Shown piece by piece: positions 42,993 through 51,877 of a stretch of 64,000 nucleotides of DNA. Position 1 is the first letter of the stretch. Each line of letters begins with the position of its first letter. The notes under the pieces are model-generated. The model saw nothing but the letters and a program-made list of their open reading frames with translations. It was not told the origin of the DNA and ran no database searches. The position numbers and the translations under genes were made by a program. Source of the stretch: Pelomonas dachongensis (lineage in GTDB: Bacteria; Pseudomonadota; Gammaproteobacteria; Burkholderiales; Burkholderiaceae_C); contig NZ_JBIGHY010000002.1 in assembly GCF_043555865.1 (NCBI RefSeq), positions 496,001 through 560,000 of the forward strand. Direction: 5' to 3'.

Positions 42993-45302
42993 TCAGAAGC
43001 TGTAGCGCAGCGACGCCTTCACGGTGCGGCCCGTGTAGGCTCGCGCGGCGCCACGGCCGTCGTTGCTCTCGGTGTAGGCCAGCTCGTTGAGCAGATTGTT
43101 GGCCGCCAGCGCGAGCGTCACGCGGTCGTTCAGCGCATAGCTGGCGAACGCGTTGACGACGGTGTAGGCCGGCAGCGTGATGGTCAGCGGACCGGTCGGG
43201 CCATCGTCCAGGCTCTTGGTCGTCCCAACGATGCCGACGCCGATCGTCAACGCGTCGCCGATGTAGGCCGTGGGCGTGAGCTGGTAGACCACCTTGGCCT
43301 GGCGCTTGGGCGCGCGGCCGTCGGCCTGCTTGGCCTTGGTGTAGGTCAGGCCACCGACGAGGTTGAAGATGCCGACCCGCGCCGCGCCCTCCAGCTCCAG
43401 GCCGTTGCTGCGGTAGCTGTTCTCGCGGGCGAAGATGGGGACGGTCGTCACGTCGACGTTGACCTCGTCGGTCTTGGCGTGGAAGAGCGTGGCGAACAGG
43501 CTCATGCCGCCGCCGCGCACCTTGACGCCCACTTCCGCCTGCTTGACCTTGTTGGTCGGGATGGTCGGGCTCTTGCCGTTGACTAGGTTGGGGTTGTTGA
43601 AGAAGGTGATGCGGTCCGCGTTGTAGGCGGCGCCATCGGAGTAGCGGGCGAAGACGGACAGGTCCTTGCTCAGCGCGTAGTTGCCGCCCAGCGAGTAGGA
43701 CGTGCGACCGAAGTCGTAATCGATGGCGTTGGGCCGGGTCAGGTCATAGCTGAGGCCGGCGTTGGACTGGTAGTAGGCGCCGCTGGCCTTCTGGTTGTCG
43801 CGGCGCAGGCCGATGTCGGCGGACAGCGCGCCGGACTCCAGGTTCAGCACGACATAGGGCGCGTTGGTCGTGTACTTGCTGTCTTGCATGTTGCTGCAGC
43901 AGCCGCCGAAGCCGGGCGAGCCGTTGAGGACACCGGGCACGTTCAGCACGCGGGCGCCCTCCCCGCTGGCGGACAGCGAGTACTGGTTGAAGTTCCACGT
44001 CAGGTCGAGTTCCTGCACGGACGAGTACAGACCGGCGACCGCGCTGACTTTGGTGCCACCGCCCAGGTCGAAATCACGCGAGAACTTCAGGTCGTTGGCC
44101 ATCAAGCCGGCGTTGTCGACCTTGGTGTTGAAGATGACTGCCGTGAACTTGTTGCCCGTGTAGGCGGCGCCGGCATCGGGGCCGGTGGCGAGCGTGGTGC
44201 CGGAGGGCGCGGCAGCCACGTCGTCGCCCGGGAAGATGCCGATGAAGCGGCCCGAGTTCTTGCTCCATGAGAACTTGTTCTGCAGGCGAAAGCCTCCGCC
44301 AACGTCCAGGTCCGCCTCGACGCCGAAGGCATCGCTCTTGGCGGAGAGGCCGTCGCGAATGTTGCTGGTGGCGCGGCCGTTGGTGCCCGTCAGCGTGTTG
44401 TCCAGCGGCCAGGCGGCGTCGTAGAACGCGGCGCGGCGCGGGTCCAGGCCGGGGATCTCCTGGATGCTGCCATTGACGTACCTCACCGGCGTGGGCATGA
44501 AGGTGGGGCTGTGGTCGTCCAGGTGCTTGATGCTGAAGCGCACGAAGCTCTTTCCCTGCAGCTCGAAGGTCACGTTGGAGCGCACCTGGCCGCCGTTCTC
44601 GGTACCGTCGGCGCCCTCACGGCCGCCGTCGCCGGTGCGGTAGAAGCCCCCGATGAAGAAGCGGGTCTTCGGCGAGAGGCGCCCGCCGTAGCCGAAGTCG
44701 ACGCGGGTGTGGTCGTAGTCCAAGCCCTTGCTGAGCTGCAGGCTGCCGCCCTGCTCCAGCCCGGTCTTGCTGATGAAGTTCAGGATGCCGCCAGGCGCCC
44801 CAGTGGCCAGCAGCGCGGCCGAGCCGCCACGCACCACCTCCAGCCGCTCGAAACCGGCATCGGCGCGCATCCAGGTATCGGGCGTTGCAAAGGCCACATC
44901 GCCGAACTGCAGCACCGGCAGTCCGTCTTCCTGGAACTGAATGTAGCGCGCGCCGCCGGCCGAGACCGGGATGCCGCGCACGGCCACATTGGCATTGGAC
45001 TCGCCACCGCTGGCCTCGGCGCGGATGCCGGGCACGCCGCGCAGCAGGTCCGTCGAGCTGGCGGCAGTGACAGCGGCCACGCCCTCGCTTTCGATGGTCG
45101 AGATGGCGACGCTGGTGCGCATCTTCGACTTGGCCGACGACGTGCCAGTGACGACGACGGCATCGAGCTTGAGGCCGTCACCGGCGTCGGCAGCCGCCTG
45201 CTGGGCATGCACGGCGCCGCCCGACAACGACAGGGCGATGGCGGCGGACAGAGGCTGGAGCAAAGGGCGGCGCTGAGCGCGCAGGGTGTGGGTGCTGGAC
45301 AT
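42993..45302 (-). CDS. TonB-dependent receptor, probable sucrose receptor
   Basis: The 769-residue outer-membrane receptor has a signal region ending AVHAQ, a plug domain (LDAVVVTGTSSAKSKMRTSVAISTIE, LLRGVPGIRAE, RLEVVRGGSAALLATGAPGGILNFISK) and a barrel ending YTGRTVKASLRYSF. ATG 45302 follows GGAGACACC. By position it heads an operon with fructokinase, SUT-like permease and sucrose phosphorylase. That is the same set as known SuxA-type sucrose loci of Xanthomonas. A perfect LacI-type palindrome lies about 100 bases upstream. Confidence 0.92.
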   Translation of the reverse strand: MSSTHTLRAQRRPLLQPLSAAIALSLSGGAVHAQQAAADAGDGLKLDAVVVTGTSSAKSKMRTSVAISTIESEGVAAVTAASSTDLLRGVPGIRAEASGGESNANVAVRGIPVSAGGARYIQFQEDGLPVLQFGDVAFATPDTWMRADAGFERLEVVRGGSAALLATGAPGGILNFISKTGLEQGGSLQLSKGLDYDHTRVDFGYGGRLSPKTRFFIGGFYRTGDGGREGADGTENGGQVRSNVTFELQGKSFVRFSIKHLDDHSPTFMPTPVRYVNGSIQEIPGLDPRRAAFYDAAWPLDNTLTGTNGRATSNIRDGLSAKSDAFGVEADLDVGGGFRLQNKFSWSKNSGRFIGIFPGDDVAAAPSGTTLATGPDAGAAYTGNKFTAVIFNTKVDNAGLMANDLKFSRDFDLGGGTKVSAVAGLYSSVQELDLTWNFNQYSLSASGEGARVLNVPGVLNGSPGFGGCCSNMQDSKYTTNAPYVVLNLESGALSADIGLRRDNQKASGAYYQSNAGLSYDLTRPNAIDYDFGRTSYSLGGNYALSKDLSVFARYSDGAAYNADRITFFNNPNLVNGKSPTIPTNKVKQAEVGVKVRGGGMSLFATLFHAKTDEVNVDVTTVPIFARENSYRSNGLELEGAARVGIFNLVGGLTYTKAKQADGRAPKRQAKVVYQLTPTAYIGDALTIGVGIVGTTKSLDDGPTGPLTITLPAYTVVNAFASYALNDRVTLALAANNLLNELAYTESNDGRGAARAYTGRTVKASLRYSF

Positions 45303-45404
45303 GGTGTCTCCGGTTCTCGGTATTCAAGGCCTTCTGCGAGGCGGGCTGAGCACGGTGCGTCGGCGCCGTGCCATGTCCGTCATTCTGCGGCGCGACCTGA
45401 TGTT

Positions 45405-45420
45405 TTGCAATCGATTGCAA
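45405..45420. promoter_or_regulatory. Perfect 16-bp palindromic operator candidate
   Basis: TTGCAATCGATTGCAA is a perfect palindrome with the central CG characteristic of LacI-family operators. It lies between the LacI-type gene and the sucrose receptor gene, 103 bases before the receptor start. It is the obvious site for repression of the sucrose operon by the adjacent regulator. Confidence 0.75.
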
Positions 45421-45470
45421 TTCAGTAGAAACGCGTATGCGAATTCCTCAACAAGCCTGTAATGAAGAAG

Positions 45471-45486
45471 CTGGAAACGATTGCAG
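45471..45486. promoter_or_regulatory. Degenerate second copy of the sucrose operator
   Basis: CTGGAAACGATTGCAG matches the palindrome at 45405-45420 at 12 of 16 positions, with the right half (CGATTGCA) intact. The two centres are 66 bases apart, about six helical turns, a spacing that would permit looping by a dimer-of-dimers. Confidence 0.4.
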
Positions 45487-45537
45487 CTCGCATCAAGCGA
45501 AGCCAGACGAGCGCTTGATCCGCCTTGGCCGAGCCGC

Positions 45538-46623
45538 TCAGCCCGCAGCGGCGGGCGCGCTCGCGCGCACGGTGAGGTGGACCGGCATCGTGCGCGGCTC
45601 CGCACGTTCTCCTCGAAGCTGGCCCAACAGCGCCTGGACGAGCTCAGCGCCCGCCTGCGCCACCGGCTGGTGCACAGTGGTCAGCGGCGGATCGCAGTAG
45701 GCGGCCAGCGGCATGTCGTCGTAGCCGATGACGGCGACGTCCCCTGGCACGCTGCGCCCGTTGGCGCGCAAGGCCTGGATCGTCAGCAGCGCCAGCACAT
45801 CGCTGCAGCAGACGACCCCGTCGAAGGCCGTCTGCGCCGCGCAGAACTTGCGCACGATCCCCGTGGCCACGCCGGGCTCGAACGGTGCGGCGAGTTCCAG
45901 CGCCGGGTCCACCGCGACGCCGGCCTCGCGCAGCGCCTGGGCATAGCCCTGCCGGCGCAACCAGACCTCGGGCAGGTTGGCATCGCCCACGAAGGCGATG
46001 CGCCGCCGCCCCAGACTCAGCAGATGCCGCGTCGCCAGCGTGCCGCCCAGCACGTTGTCACCGCCAACGCTGCAGTAAAGCTGTTGCGGCATCTCGCCTC
46101 CCCAGACCACCAGCGGCAGTTTGCGCGCGGCCATCTCGTTGAGCTGGTCGTGGTGGCGCCACTGGCCGATCAGCACCAAGCCGATCGCCTTGCCGGAGTC
46201 GAACCAGTGCGACGCTAGGTCCAGACGCTCCGCGTCGACGCGCGACAACAGCATGTCGTAGCCGCGGTCAGTCAGCGCATCGGCAATCGAGCCCACGATG
46301 GACAGGAAGAACGGGTCGGAGATGTGCTGGCGCGACTTCGCGTCGTAAGGCACGACGACGGCGACGGTCTTGCTCTCCTGGAGCCGCAGGTTGCGCGCGC
46401 CGAGATTGATCGAATAGTTCAGCGAGCGCGCCAGTTCGGCGACCCGCTGACGGGTCTCGACATTGATCAGTTCGCTGCCGTTCAGCGCCCGCGACACGGT
46501 GGAGACCGACACGCCCGCCAGCCGGGCGATGTCGGCCATCTGAAGCCGCCGCTGCTCGCTGGCGCTGCCTGCTGTCGCGATAGCGGACGGGGGAGAAGCT
46601 TTGGATTTGGGCATCGGCGGCAT
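45538..46623 (-). CDS. LacI-family transcriptional regulator of sucrose genes
   Basis: About 361 residues with an N-terminal helix-turn-helix, MADIARLAGVSVSTVSRALNGSELINVETRQRVAELA, followed by hinge and a periplasmic-binding-like effector domain (GYDDMPLAAYCDPPLTTVHQP near the C-terminus). The starts ATG 46623 or 46614 both lack a clear ribosome site. About 30 residues lie before the HTH. The frame extends further up but there it is inside the group II intron. The intron ends only 53 bases before the start, so little room remains for a native promoter. Confidence 0.88.
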   Translation of the reverse strand: MPPMPKSKASPPSAIATAGSASEQRRLQMADIARLAGVSVSTVSRALNGSELINVETRQRVAELARSLNYSINLGARNLRLQESKTVAVVVPYDAKSRQHISDPFFLSIVGSIADALTDRGYDMLLSRVDAERLDLASHWFDSGKAIGLVLIGQWRHHDQLNEMAARKLPLVVWGGEMPQQLYCSVGGDNVLGGTLATRHLLSLGRRRIAFVGDANLPEVWLRRQGYAQALREAGVAVDPALELAAPFEPGVATGIVRKFCAAQTAFDGVVCCSDVLALLTIQALRANGRSVPGDVAVIGYDDMPLAAYCDPPLTTVHQPVAQAGAELVQALLGQLRGERAEPRTMPVHLTVRASAPAAAG

Positions 46624-46675
46624 CGTAAGCAGCGGCCACGGGATTCGGCGAGCCCCAAGGGCCGGCACGATTGGG

Positions 46676-48507
46676 ATAGGGGTCAGCCATTGTGGCTGAG
46701 CCCCTCCCACACCACCCGGCGTGCGGGTCCGCACCGGGCGGTTCGAGAAGTTGAGGTCAGGAGAATCGCGGGACTCCCAGCCGGTCGAAGTAGTTGACGG
46801 TCAAGATGCCGTTCAGCGCCATGCGGCTGTTACGCCACCACCGTCGGGCATTGGAGGCGATCCGTCCTGCAACCGCCTCGCTGGCACCCAGACGCCGGAG
46901 TGCGCGGTACATCGTCGTCCCGCACCTCCACTGCTTGAGCTGCAACGCTCGCAGGCGATGGCGCAGCCACTCGTCAAGTTCGCTCAGCACCTTCGGGGTC
47001 TGCGCCAGCCGGAAGTACGCCTTCCAACCCGGCAAGTAGGCCCTCAGATCTTGCGCAACCTGCTCGAGGCTTCGCCCGCGCACGCGGCGCGTCAGCTGCC
47101 GCAGCCGGTCTCGCAACTTGGCCATGGTCTCGTCGGCCACTGCCCGTTTCACTTCGCCCCTGCTCGTCGCGTACAGGCAGTAGCCCAGGAACTTGCGTCC
47201 CTTCATTGGTGCCACCGCCGTCTTCGACTCGTTGACCTTCAGCGCCAGCCTTGCGTAGCAGCCGCGCAGCGCCTGCAGCACCCGTTCCCCCGCTCGCTGG
47301 CTCCTGACGTAGACATTGCAGTCGTCGGCGTAGCGCACGAACCGATGTCCGCGCCGCTCCAGCTCCCGATCCACCTCGTCCAGCAGCACGTTGGCCAGCA
47401 GCGGCGACAGCGGCCCGCCCTGCGGCGTACCCTCGTGTCGGTCGATGCAGACCCCGCCCTCCAGGATGCCCGCTTGCAGGTAGCGACGGATCAACCGCAG
47501 CACCCGCTTGTCCGCAATCCGCTCGGCCATCCTGGCCATCAGGATGTCGTGGTTCACGCGGTCGAAGAACTTCTCCAAGTCCACGTCCACCACCGTCCTG
47601 TGGCCGGCCTGCACGTGCGCTTGCGCCGCCAATACCGCCTGATGCGCGCTTCGCCCCGGCCGGAAGCCGTAGCTGTGCTCGCTGAAGGTCGGATCGATCA
47701 GCGGTTGCAGCACTTGTAGCAGCGCCTGCTGGATCAACCTGTCGGTCACGGTCGGGATACCCAGTTCGCGCGTTCCGCCACCCGGTTTCGGCAGGCCCAC
47801 CCGGCGCATCGGTTCTGGCTTGTACGTGCCATCGAGCAGCCGCTGGCGGATGTCGGGCCACGCGTCCTTGAGGTACTCGTCCGTGTCCTGCACCGTGCGT
47901 CCATCGACGCCGGCGCTTCCCTTGTTGGCCTTCACGCGTTTCCACGCCCGGGCCATGTTCTCTCTGGCCAACGCCCGCTCAAGCAGGTCGCCGGCCCCGC
48001 AGCCCGTTTGTGCGTGCCGCGCCGGCGCTACTTCATCGCTCGCGGCTTCGGACACGGCTTCACCGTGCCTTGCCCCCGCGCGCCCCGGTCTCCCAGGCTT
48101 CTGATGCAATGCAGTTCCAAGCGACATGTCGCGTGACTGTCCTTCTCGTTCGGCCCTTCGTCAGGTGGCCCCGACTACTACGGCCTTTGCTGACTCCCTG
48201 CTCCGGCTCAGCGCCGTCGCCCTTTCAGGCACAAGGCAAGGTCTCCCCAGGTAAGAACGCGATCCTTCCCCGCACAGTCGTCGCATCTACATCGTCCGGC
48301 CTTGACCACAAGAGCTTCGCGATCATTGGCTCGCTCGCCCTGCCTGACGCCGCCTCGAATGCGCTTCGTGTACCTCGACTCGCGGTTTCGATCCACGCTT
48401 CCTTCCCACGCTCGGTCACCCTCACGCAGTTGCGCTTCACTTCGCTCGCTGTGGTCAGCTCGCGGGAGGACTTTCACCTCCAAGTAGGTGCGCCCTGCCG
48501 GGCGCAC
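46676..48507 (-). mobile_element. Group IIC intron, complete
   Basis: About 1832 nt on the minus strand. The 5' end reads GTGCGCCCGGCAGGGCGCAC, with GTGCG matching the GUGYG consensus, then a TGGAGGTGAAAGTCCTC-like segment. Domain V (46742-46711) has ACCGCCCGG pairing with CCGGGTGGT, an upper stem TGCG/CGCA and a CGC catalytic triad (46740-46738) as in the well-studied IIC intron of Oceanobacillus. Domain VI (about 46704-46676) has a bulged A at 46683, eighth from the 3' end, which closes with AT. It lies directly behind a terminator hairpin and T-run, the known target of IIC introns. All RNA parts and the ORF appear intact, so it is probably mobile or was recently. Confidence 0.85.
46757..48127 (-). 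CDS. Group II intron reverse transcriptase/maturase
   Basis: This 456-residue intron-encoded protein has an RT domain with RELGIPTVTDRLIQQALLQVL, SYGFRPGRSAHQAV, FFDRVNHDILM, GTPQGGPLSPLLANVLLDEVD and the polymerase centre YADD at 266-269. The maturase (X) domain follows, with LPGWKAYFRLAQTPKVLSEL and LKQWRCGTTMYRALRRLG. There is no C-terminal HNH endonuclease, as is usual for class C introns, which target DNA structure instead. It has no frameshift. The protein splices its host RNA and copies it into new sites. Confidence 0.95.
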   Translation of the reverse strand: MSLGTALHQKPGRPGRAGARHGEAVSEAASDEVAPARHAQTGCGAGDLLERALARENMARAWKRVKANKGSAGVDGRTVQDTDEYLKDAWPDIRQRLLDGTYKPEPMRRVGLPKPGGGTRELGIPTVTDRLIQQALLQVLQPLIDPTFSEHSYGFRPGRSAHQAVLAAQAHVQAGHRTVVDVDLEKFFDRVNHDILMARMAERIADKRVLRLIRRYLQAGILEGGVCIDRHEGTPQGGPLSPLLANVLLDEVDRELERRGHRFVRYADDCNVYVRSQRAGERVLQALRGCYARLALKVNESKTAVAPMKGRKFLGYCLYATSRGEVKRAVADETMAKLRDRLRQLTRRVRGRSLEQVAQDLRAYLPGWKAYFRLAQTPKVLSELDEWLRHRLRALQLKQWRCGTTMYRALRRLGASEAVAGRIASNARRWWRNSRMALNGILTVNYFDRLGVPRFS

Positions 48508-48536
48508 CCAAAGAAAAAGGCCGGCAAGCGCCGGCC
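48508..48536 (-). terminator. Intrinsic terminator of the MHS transporter, intron target
   Basis: On the minus strand GGCCGGC-GCTT-GCCGGCC (7 bp stem) is followed by TTTTTCTTT and then GG at the intron junction. It terminates the transporter gene 48588-50267, and the group IIC intron is inserted right after the T-run. Confidence 0.85.
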
Positions 48537-48587
48537 TCGGAAAGCGTCGGGTCAAGCGGCGTGCTTGCCGCTCGACCCAGGTTCCGC

Positions 48588-50267
48588 TCAGTCCTTCGCG
48601 TAGATGTCCACGTCCTTGGTCTCGCGCACGAACAGCACGCCGATAACGAAGGTGATCACCGCGATGACGATGGGGTACCAGAGGCCGTGATAGATATTGC
48701 CGTTCTGGGCCACCATCGCGAACGTGATGGAGGGCAGCATGCCGCCGAACCAGCCGTTGCCGATGTGGTACGGCAGGCTCATTGACGTGTAGCGGATGCG
48801 GGTCGGGAACAGCTCCACCAGCATGGCGGCGATCGGGCCGTAGACCATCGTCACGTACAGCACCAGCACGAACAGGATGGCGATGACCATCGGCACATTG
48901 GCCTTGGACAGGTCAGCCTTGGCCGGGTAGCCGGCAGCCTTCATCGCGTCTGCCAGTTCCTTCTTGAAGGCGGCAATGGCCTTCGTGGAGGCTTCGTCGA
49001 ACTTGTGCTCGGTCAGCTTGCTGGCCGTGGGCACCGCGATTTCCTTCTCACCCACCTTGACCACGGTCGGCGCACCGGCCGGGGCCTCGACGGTCTCGGA
49101 GCTGGCGGACGACTGGGCCAGCGCACGCTTGGCGATGTCGCAGGCGCTGGTGAAGTCGACCTCACGCGCGGTCGGGCTGCCCTGGAAGGAGCAGCTCGCC
49201 AGGCTGGTGCTCAGGGTGACCTTGGAGGTCTCCTGCGCACGGGCCAGGTCCGGGTTGGCCGCGCCGGTCAGCGCCTTGAACAGCGGGAAGTAGGTGACGG
49301 CAGCCAGGATCAGGCCGGCCATGATGATGGGCTTGCGGCCGATCTTGTCCGACAGCGTGCCGAAGATGACGAAGAACGGTGTACCCAGCAGCAGCGCGAT
49401 GGCGATCCAAATGTTGGCGCTAGAGGCTTCGACCTTCAACACGGACGTCAGGAAGAACAGCGCGTAGAACTGGCCCGTGTACCAGACCACGCCCTGGCCG
49501 GCGACCAGGCCGAACAGCGCCAGCAGCACGATCTTCAGGTTCTTCCACTGGCCGAAGGACTCGGACAGCGGCGCCTTGGAGGTCTTGCCCTCGGACTTCA
49601 TCTTTTGGAAGGCGGGCGATTCGTTCATGCTCAAACGAATCCACACCGAGATGCCCAGCAGCAGGATGGAGACGAGGAACGGAATGCGCCAGCCCCACTC
49701 GCCAAATTCCTTCTCGCCGAGCGACGTGCGTACGCCCAGGATGACCATCAGCGACAGGAACAGGCCCAGCGTCGCGGTCGTCTGGATCCACGACGTGTAG
49801 GCGCCGCGCTTGCCGTGCGGTGCGTGCTCGGCCACGTAGGTGGCGGCACCACCGTACTCACCGCCCAGTGCCAGGCCTTGCAGCAGGCGCAGGATGATCA
49901 GGATGACCGGGGCGGCAGCGCCGATGGTCGCGTAGGAGGGCAGGATGCCGACGATGAAGGTCGACAGGCCCATGATCAGGATAGTCACGAGGAACGTGTA
50001 CTTGCGACCGATCATGTCGCCCAGGCGGCCGAACACCAGCGCGCCGAACGGGCGCACGATGAAACCGGCGGCGAAGGCCATCAGCGAGGCGATGAACGCA
50101 GCGCCAGGCTCCAGGCCGGCGAAGAACTGCTTGGCGATGATGGCTGCCAGCGAGCCATAGAGGTAGAAGTCGTACCACTCGAACACCGTGCCCAGAGAGG
50201 ACGCGAAGATGACCTTCTTTTCCTCTTTGGTCATCGGCGTCGCGGCGGTGGAAGTCGCAGTTGCCAT
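48588..50267 (-). CDS. MHS-family MFS transporter with enlarged periplasmic loop
   Basis: The 559-residue transporter belongs to the metabolite:H+ symporter branch of the MFS. FEWYDFYLYGSLAAIIAKQFF in helix 1 and GRLGDMIGRKYTF in the first cytoplasmic loop are family markers, as is RLLQGLALGGEYGGAATYVAE. Unlike the usual 430-450 residue members it has an extra segment of about 125 residues (331-458) between two late helices. This segment has Cys359 and Cys376 that might form a disulphide, which implies a periplasmic domain. ATG 50267 follows GGAGAC. A strong terminator follows. The substrate is probably an organic acid or osmolyte, not determinable here. Confidence 0.9.
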   Translation of the reverse strand: MATATSTAATPMTKEEKKVIFASSLGTVFEWYDFYLYGSLAAIIAKQFFAGLEPGAAFIASLMAFAAGFIVRPFGALVFGRLGDMIGRKYTFLVTILIMGLSTFIVGILPSYATIGAAAPVILIILRLLQGLALGGEYGGAATYVAEHAPHGKRGAYTSWIQTTATLGLFLSLMVILGVRTSLGEKEFGEWGWRIPFLVSILLLGISVWIRLSMNESPAFQKMKSEGKTSKAPLSESFGQWKNLKIVLLALFGLVAGQGVVWYTGQFYALFFLTSVLKVEASSANIWIAIALLLGTPFFVIFGTLSDKIGRKPIIMAGLILAAVTYFPLFKALTGAANPDLARAQETSKVTLSTSLASCSFQGSPTAREVDFTSACDIAKRALAQSSASSETVEAPAGAPTVVKVGEKEIAVPTASKLTEHKFDEASTKAIAAFKKELADAMKAAGYPAKADLSKANVPMVIAILFVLVLYVTMVYGPIAAMLVELFPTRIRYTSMSLPYHIGNGWFGGMLPSITFAMVAQNGNIYHGLWYPIVIAVITFVIGVLFVRETKDVDIYAKD

Positions 50268-50472
50268 GAAAGTCTCCGTGTGTTGTCGGACCGCCCCCCG
50301 ACGGAGTGGCCCTTGCGGCGCGACTATTCACACACCCTCTGACCGTGTTCTGACACCAGCCTGAATCGAGGCTGACAAACTCAGCAGCAACCCTCAGGCT
50401 TCGTTTCTCAATGCGAGAAATAAGCACTGTCCCGGGTAAGTCCCGAGTCTGGATGTCAGCGTGAACGCGCGG

Positions 50473-51132
50473 TCAGTGGCGGCGCGCCAGACCCGGCCGT
50501 GCACGCGCCGCGTCATCCCAGGCGCTGCTGCGAAACCAGGGGTCGTCGGCCAGCGCGGCGCGCAGCATGGGCAGTGAGTCTTGCCCCCAGAACAGCCGGC
50601 CCTCGCATGCCAGGGTAGGCACGCCGAACACACCGAGTGCCAGCGCGCGCTCGGTCTCGCTGCGCAAGCGCTGCTTGATCGGCTCACTGCCCGGATCCAG
50701 CGCGGGCGACAGGCGCTGGGCCAGGTCCGCCAGCCGCGTGGGGTCGCTGGCGTCGGCGCCGGCCGCCCGCCACACGTGGTGGAAGAGTTGCTCGGCGACC
50801 CAGCGCCCCGGCGTGTCGCCGGCCTGCCCCTCGGGCGCCGCGCAGGCCCAGGCCAGGCGCAGCAGCGGGAGCGGGTTGAACGGGTGCTGGGCAGGCGCAT
50901 CCAGCACCACCCCCTGGCTGTGCGCGAGCCACGCCACCTGGCGGAAGGTCCAGCGACGCTTGGGCTCGATCTCGGCAGGCCCCTTCTGGCCCAGCGCCTG
51001 CAGCAGCGCGGCCAGCAGGATGGGTCGGTAGACCACCTCCACGCTGTGCCCCGCCAGGGCCTCTGGCAGGGCCTCGAAGGCCAGCGCCGCATAGGGCGAG
51101 ATGGGGTCGAAATAGAAGGTCACGCGCTTCAT
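50473..51132 (-). CDS. 2-hydroxychromene-2-carboxylate isomerase (DsbA-like/GST-kappa)
   Basis: The 219-residue protein has the DsbA-like thioredoxin fold of HCCA isomerases and kappa GSTs: YFDPISPYAALAFEALPE (the SPY motif replacing the CxxC), PILLAALLQALGQKGPAEI, and GVFGVPTLACEGRLFWGQDSLPML. Family members act with glutathione in aromatic (naphthalene) breakdown or as general oxidoreductases. No other aromatic catabolic genes are nearby. Its start overlaps the DUF1289 gene stop by 4 bases. Confidence 0.85.
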   Translation of the reverse strand: MKRVTFYFDPISPYAALAFEALPEALAGHSVEVVYRPILLAALLQALGQKGPAEIEPKRRWTFRQVAWLAHSQGVVLDAPAQHPFNPLPLLRLAWACAAPEGQAGDTPGRWVAEQLFHHVWRAAGADASDPTRLADLAQRLSPALDPGSEPIKQRLRSETERALALGVFGVPTLACEGRLFWGQDSLPMLRAALADDPWFRSSAWDDAARARPGLARRH

Positions 51133-51347
51133 CGTTTCAGCTCCTCGTCAGTCCCCAGCCACAGGCCGTCATGGCGCAGGCGCGCACGGCGGTCGGGCAA
51201 TTGCGCCAGGATGTGGCGCCGCCGCGCCTCGGGCGCCGTACCCCAGCCTGCAATCTCGTCGAGTCCACGCGCGCAACCACGGCACCAGCCGCTGGCCTCG
51301 TCCATGCGGCAGACGTGGGTACAAGGCGAGGCAGGCGAACGCGTCAT
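51129..51347 (-). CDS. DUF1289 domain Cys-rich protein
   Basis: The 72-residue protein has four cysteines in CTHVCRMDEASGWCRGCARGL (the CxxxC...CxxC pattern of DUF1289), followed by WGTAPEARRRHILAQL. A metal-binding role is likely but unproven. ATG 51347 overlaps the YbaK gene stop by 4 bases. It is the fourth gene of the operon that begins with the cyanophycinases. Confidence 0.85.
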   Translation of the reverse strand: MTRSPASPCTHVCRMDEASGWCRGCARGLDEIAGWGTAPEARRRHILAQLPDRRARLRHDGLWLGTDEELKR

Positions 51348-51856
51348 GCCTGAACCACGTCGATGACCGGCGCGCCCGTGATGCGCTCTAGCTCCGCCGG
51401 CGTCAGCTGGAACACGCCGTTCGGGTGCCCGGCCGCGGCCCAGATGACGTCGAAGCGGAACAGCTCGCCGTCGATGAACAGCTGAGGCGGTGGTGCACCA
51501 TCGGCCGGCGCGAAGCCCGCGGGCGACACGCCGCCGATGGAGAAACCGGTGCGCGCCTTCACGAAGTCCGCGTCCGCGCGGCCCAGCGGTCCGGTGTGGG
51601 GCTTGAGCTTGGCCTCGTCGACACGCTTGTCGCCCGAGGTGATGACCAGCACGGCCGCATCGTCGGCCTTGCGGCGGAAAACGACAGACTTCGCGATCTG
51701 GCCCAGCGTGACGCCCAAGGCGTCCGCCGCCTCCTGAGCGGTGCGGGCCGCGACATCCAGCCACAACGGACGGTTCGGGTGGGCTAGCGCCTCCAGCGCG
51801 GCACTGACACGCTGGAAGCCTTCGGGTCGGGAAACGGTCTCAGCCATGTTCGCCAT
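51344..51856 (-). CDS. YbaK/EbsC family aminoacyl-tRNA deacylase
   Basis: The 170-residue protein is an INS-like trans-editing domain: TLGQIAKSVVFRRKADDAAVLVITSGDKRVDEAKL contains the conserved Lys, and TGFSIGGVSPAGF carries the GGVSP substrate loop typical of ProX/YbaK proteins. It hydrolyses mischarged Cys- or Ala-tRNA(Pro)-type substrates. The start is ATG 51856 (ATG 51847 also possible), 21 bases after the first cyanophycinase stop. Confidence 0.9.
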   Translation of the reverse strand: MANMAETVSRPEGFQRVSAALEALAHPNRPLWLDVAARTAQEAADALGVTLGQIAKSVVFRRKADDAAVLVITSGDKRVDEAKLKPHTGPLGRADADFVKARTGFSIGGVSPAGFAPADGAPPPQLFIDGELFRFDVIWAAAGHPNGVFQLTPAELERITGAPVIDVVQA

Positions 51857-51877
51857 TGTGCGGGGCCGCCGCCGGAC

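Noticed and set aside
46624..46734. LacI-type gene starting at an upstream ATG
   Set aside because: That ATG is inside domain V/VI of the group II intron; the added residues are intron sequence.
48010..48603. 197-codon plus-strand frame across the intron 5' part
   Set aside because: Runs through structured intron RNA domains and a terminator in antisense; no protein similarity seen.
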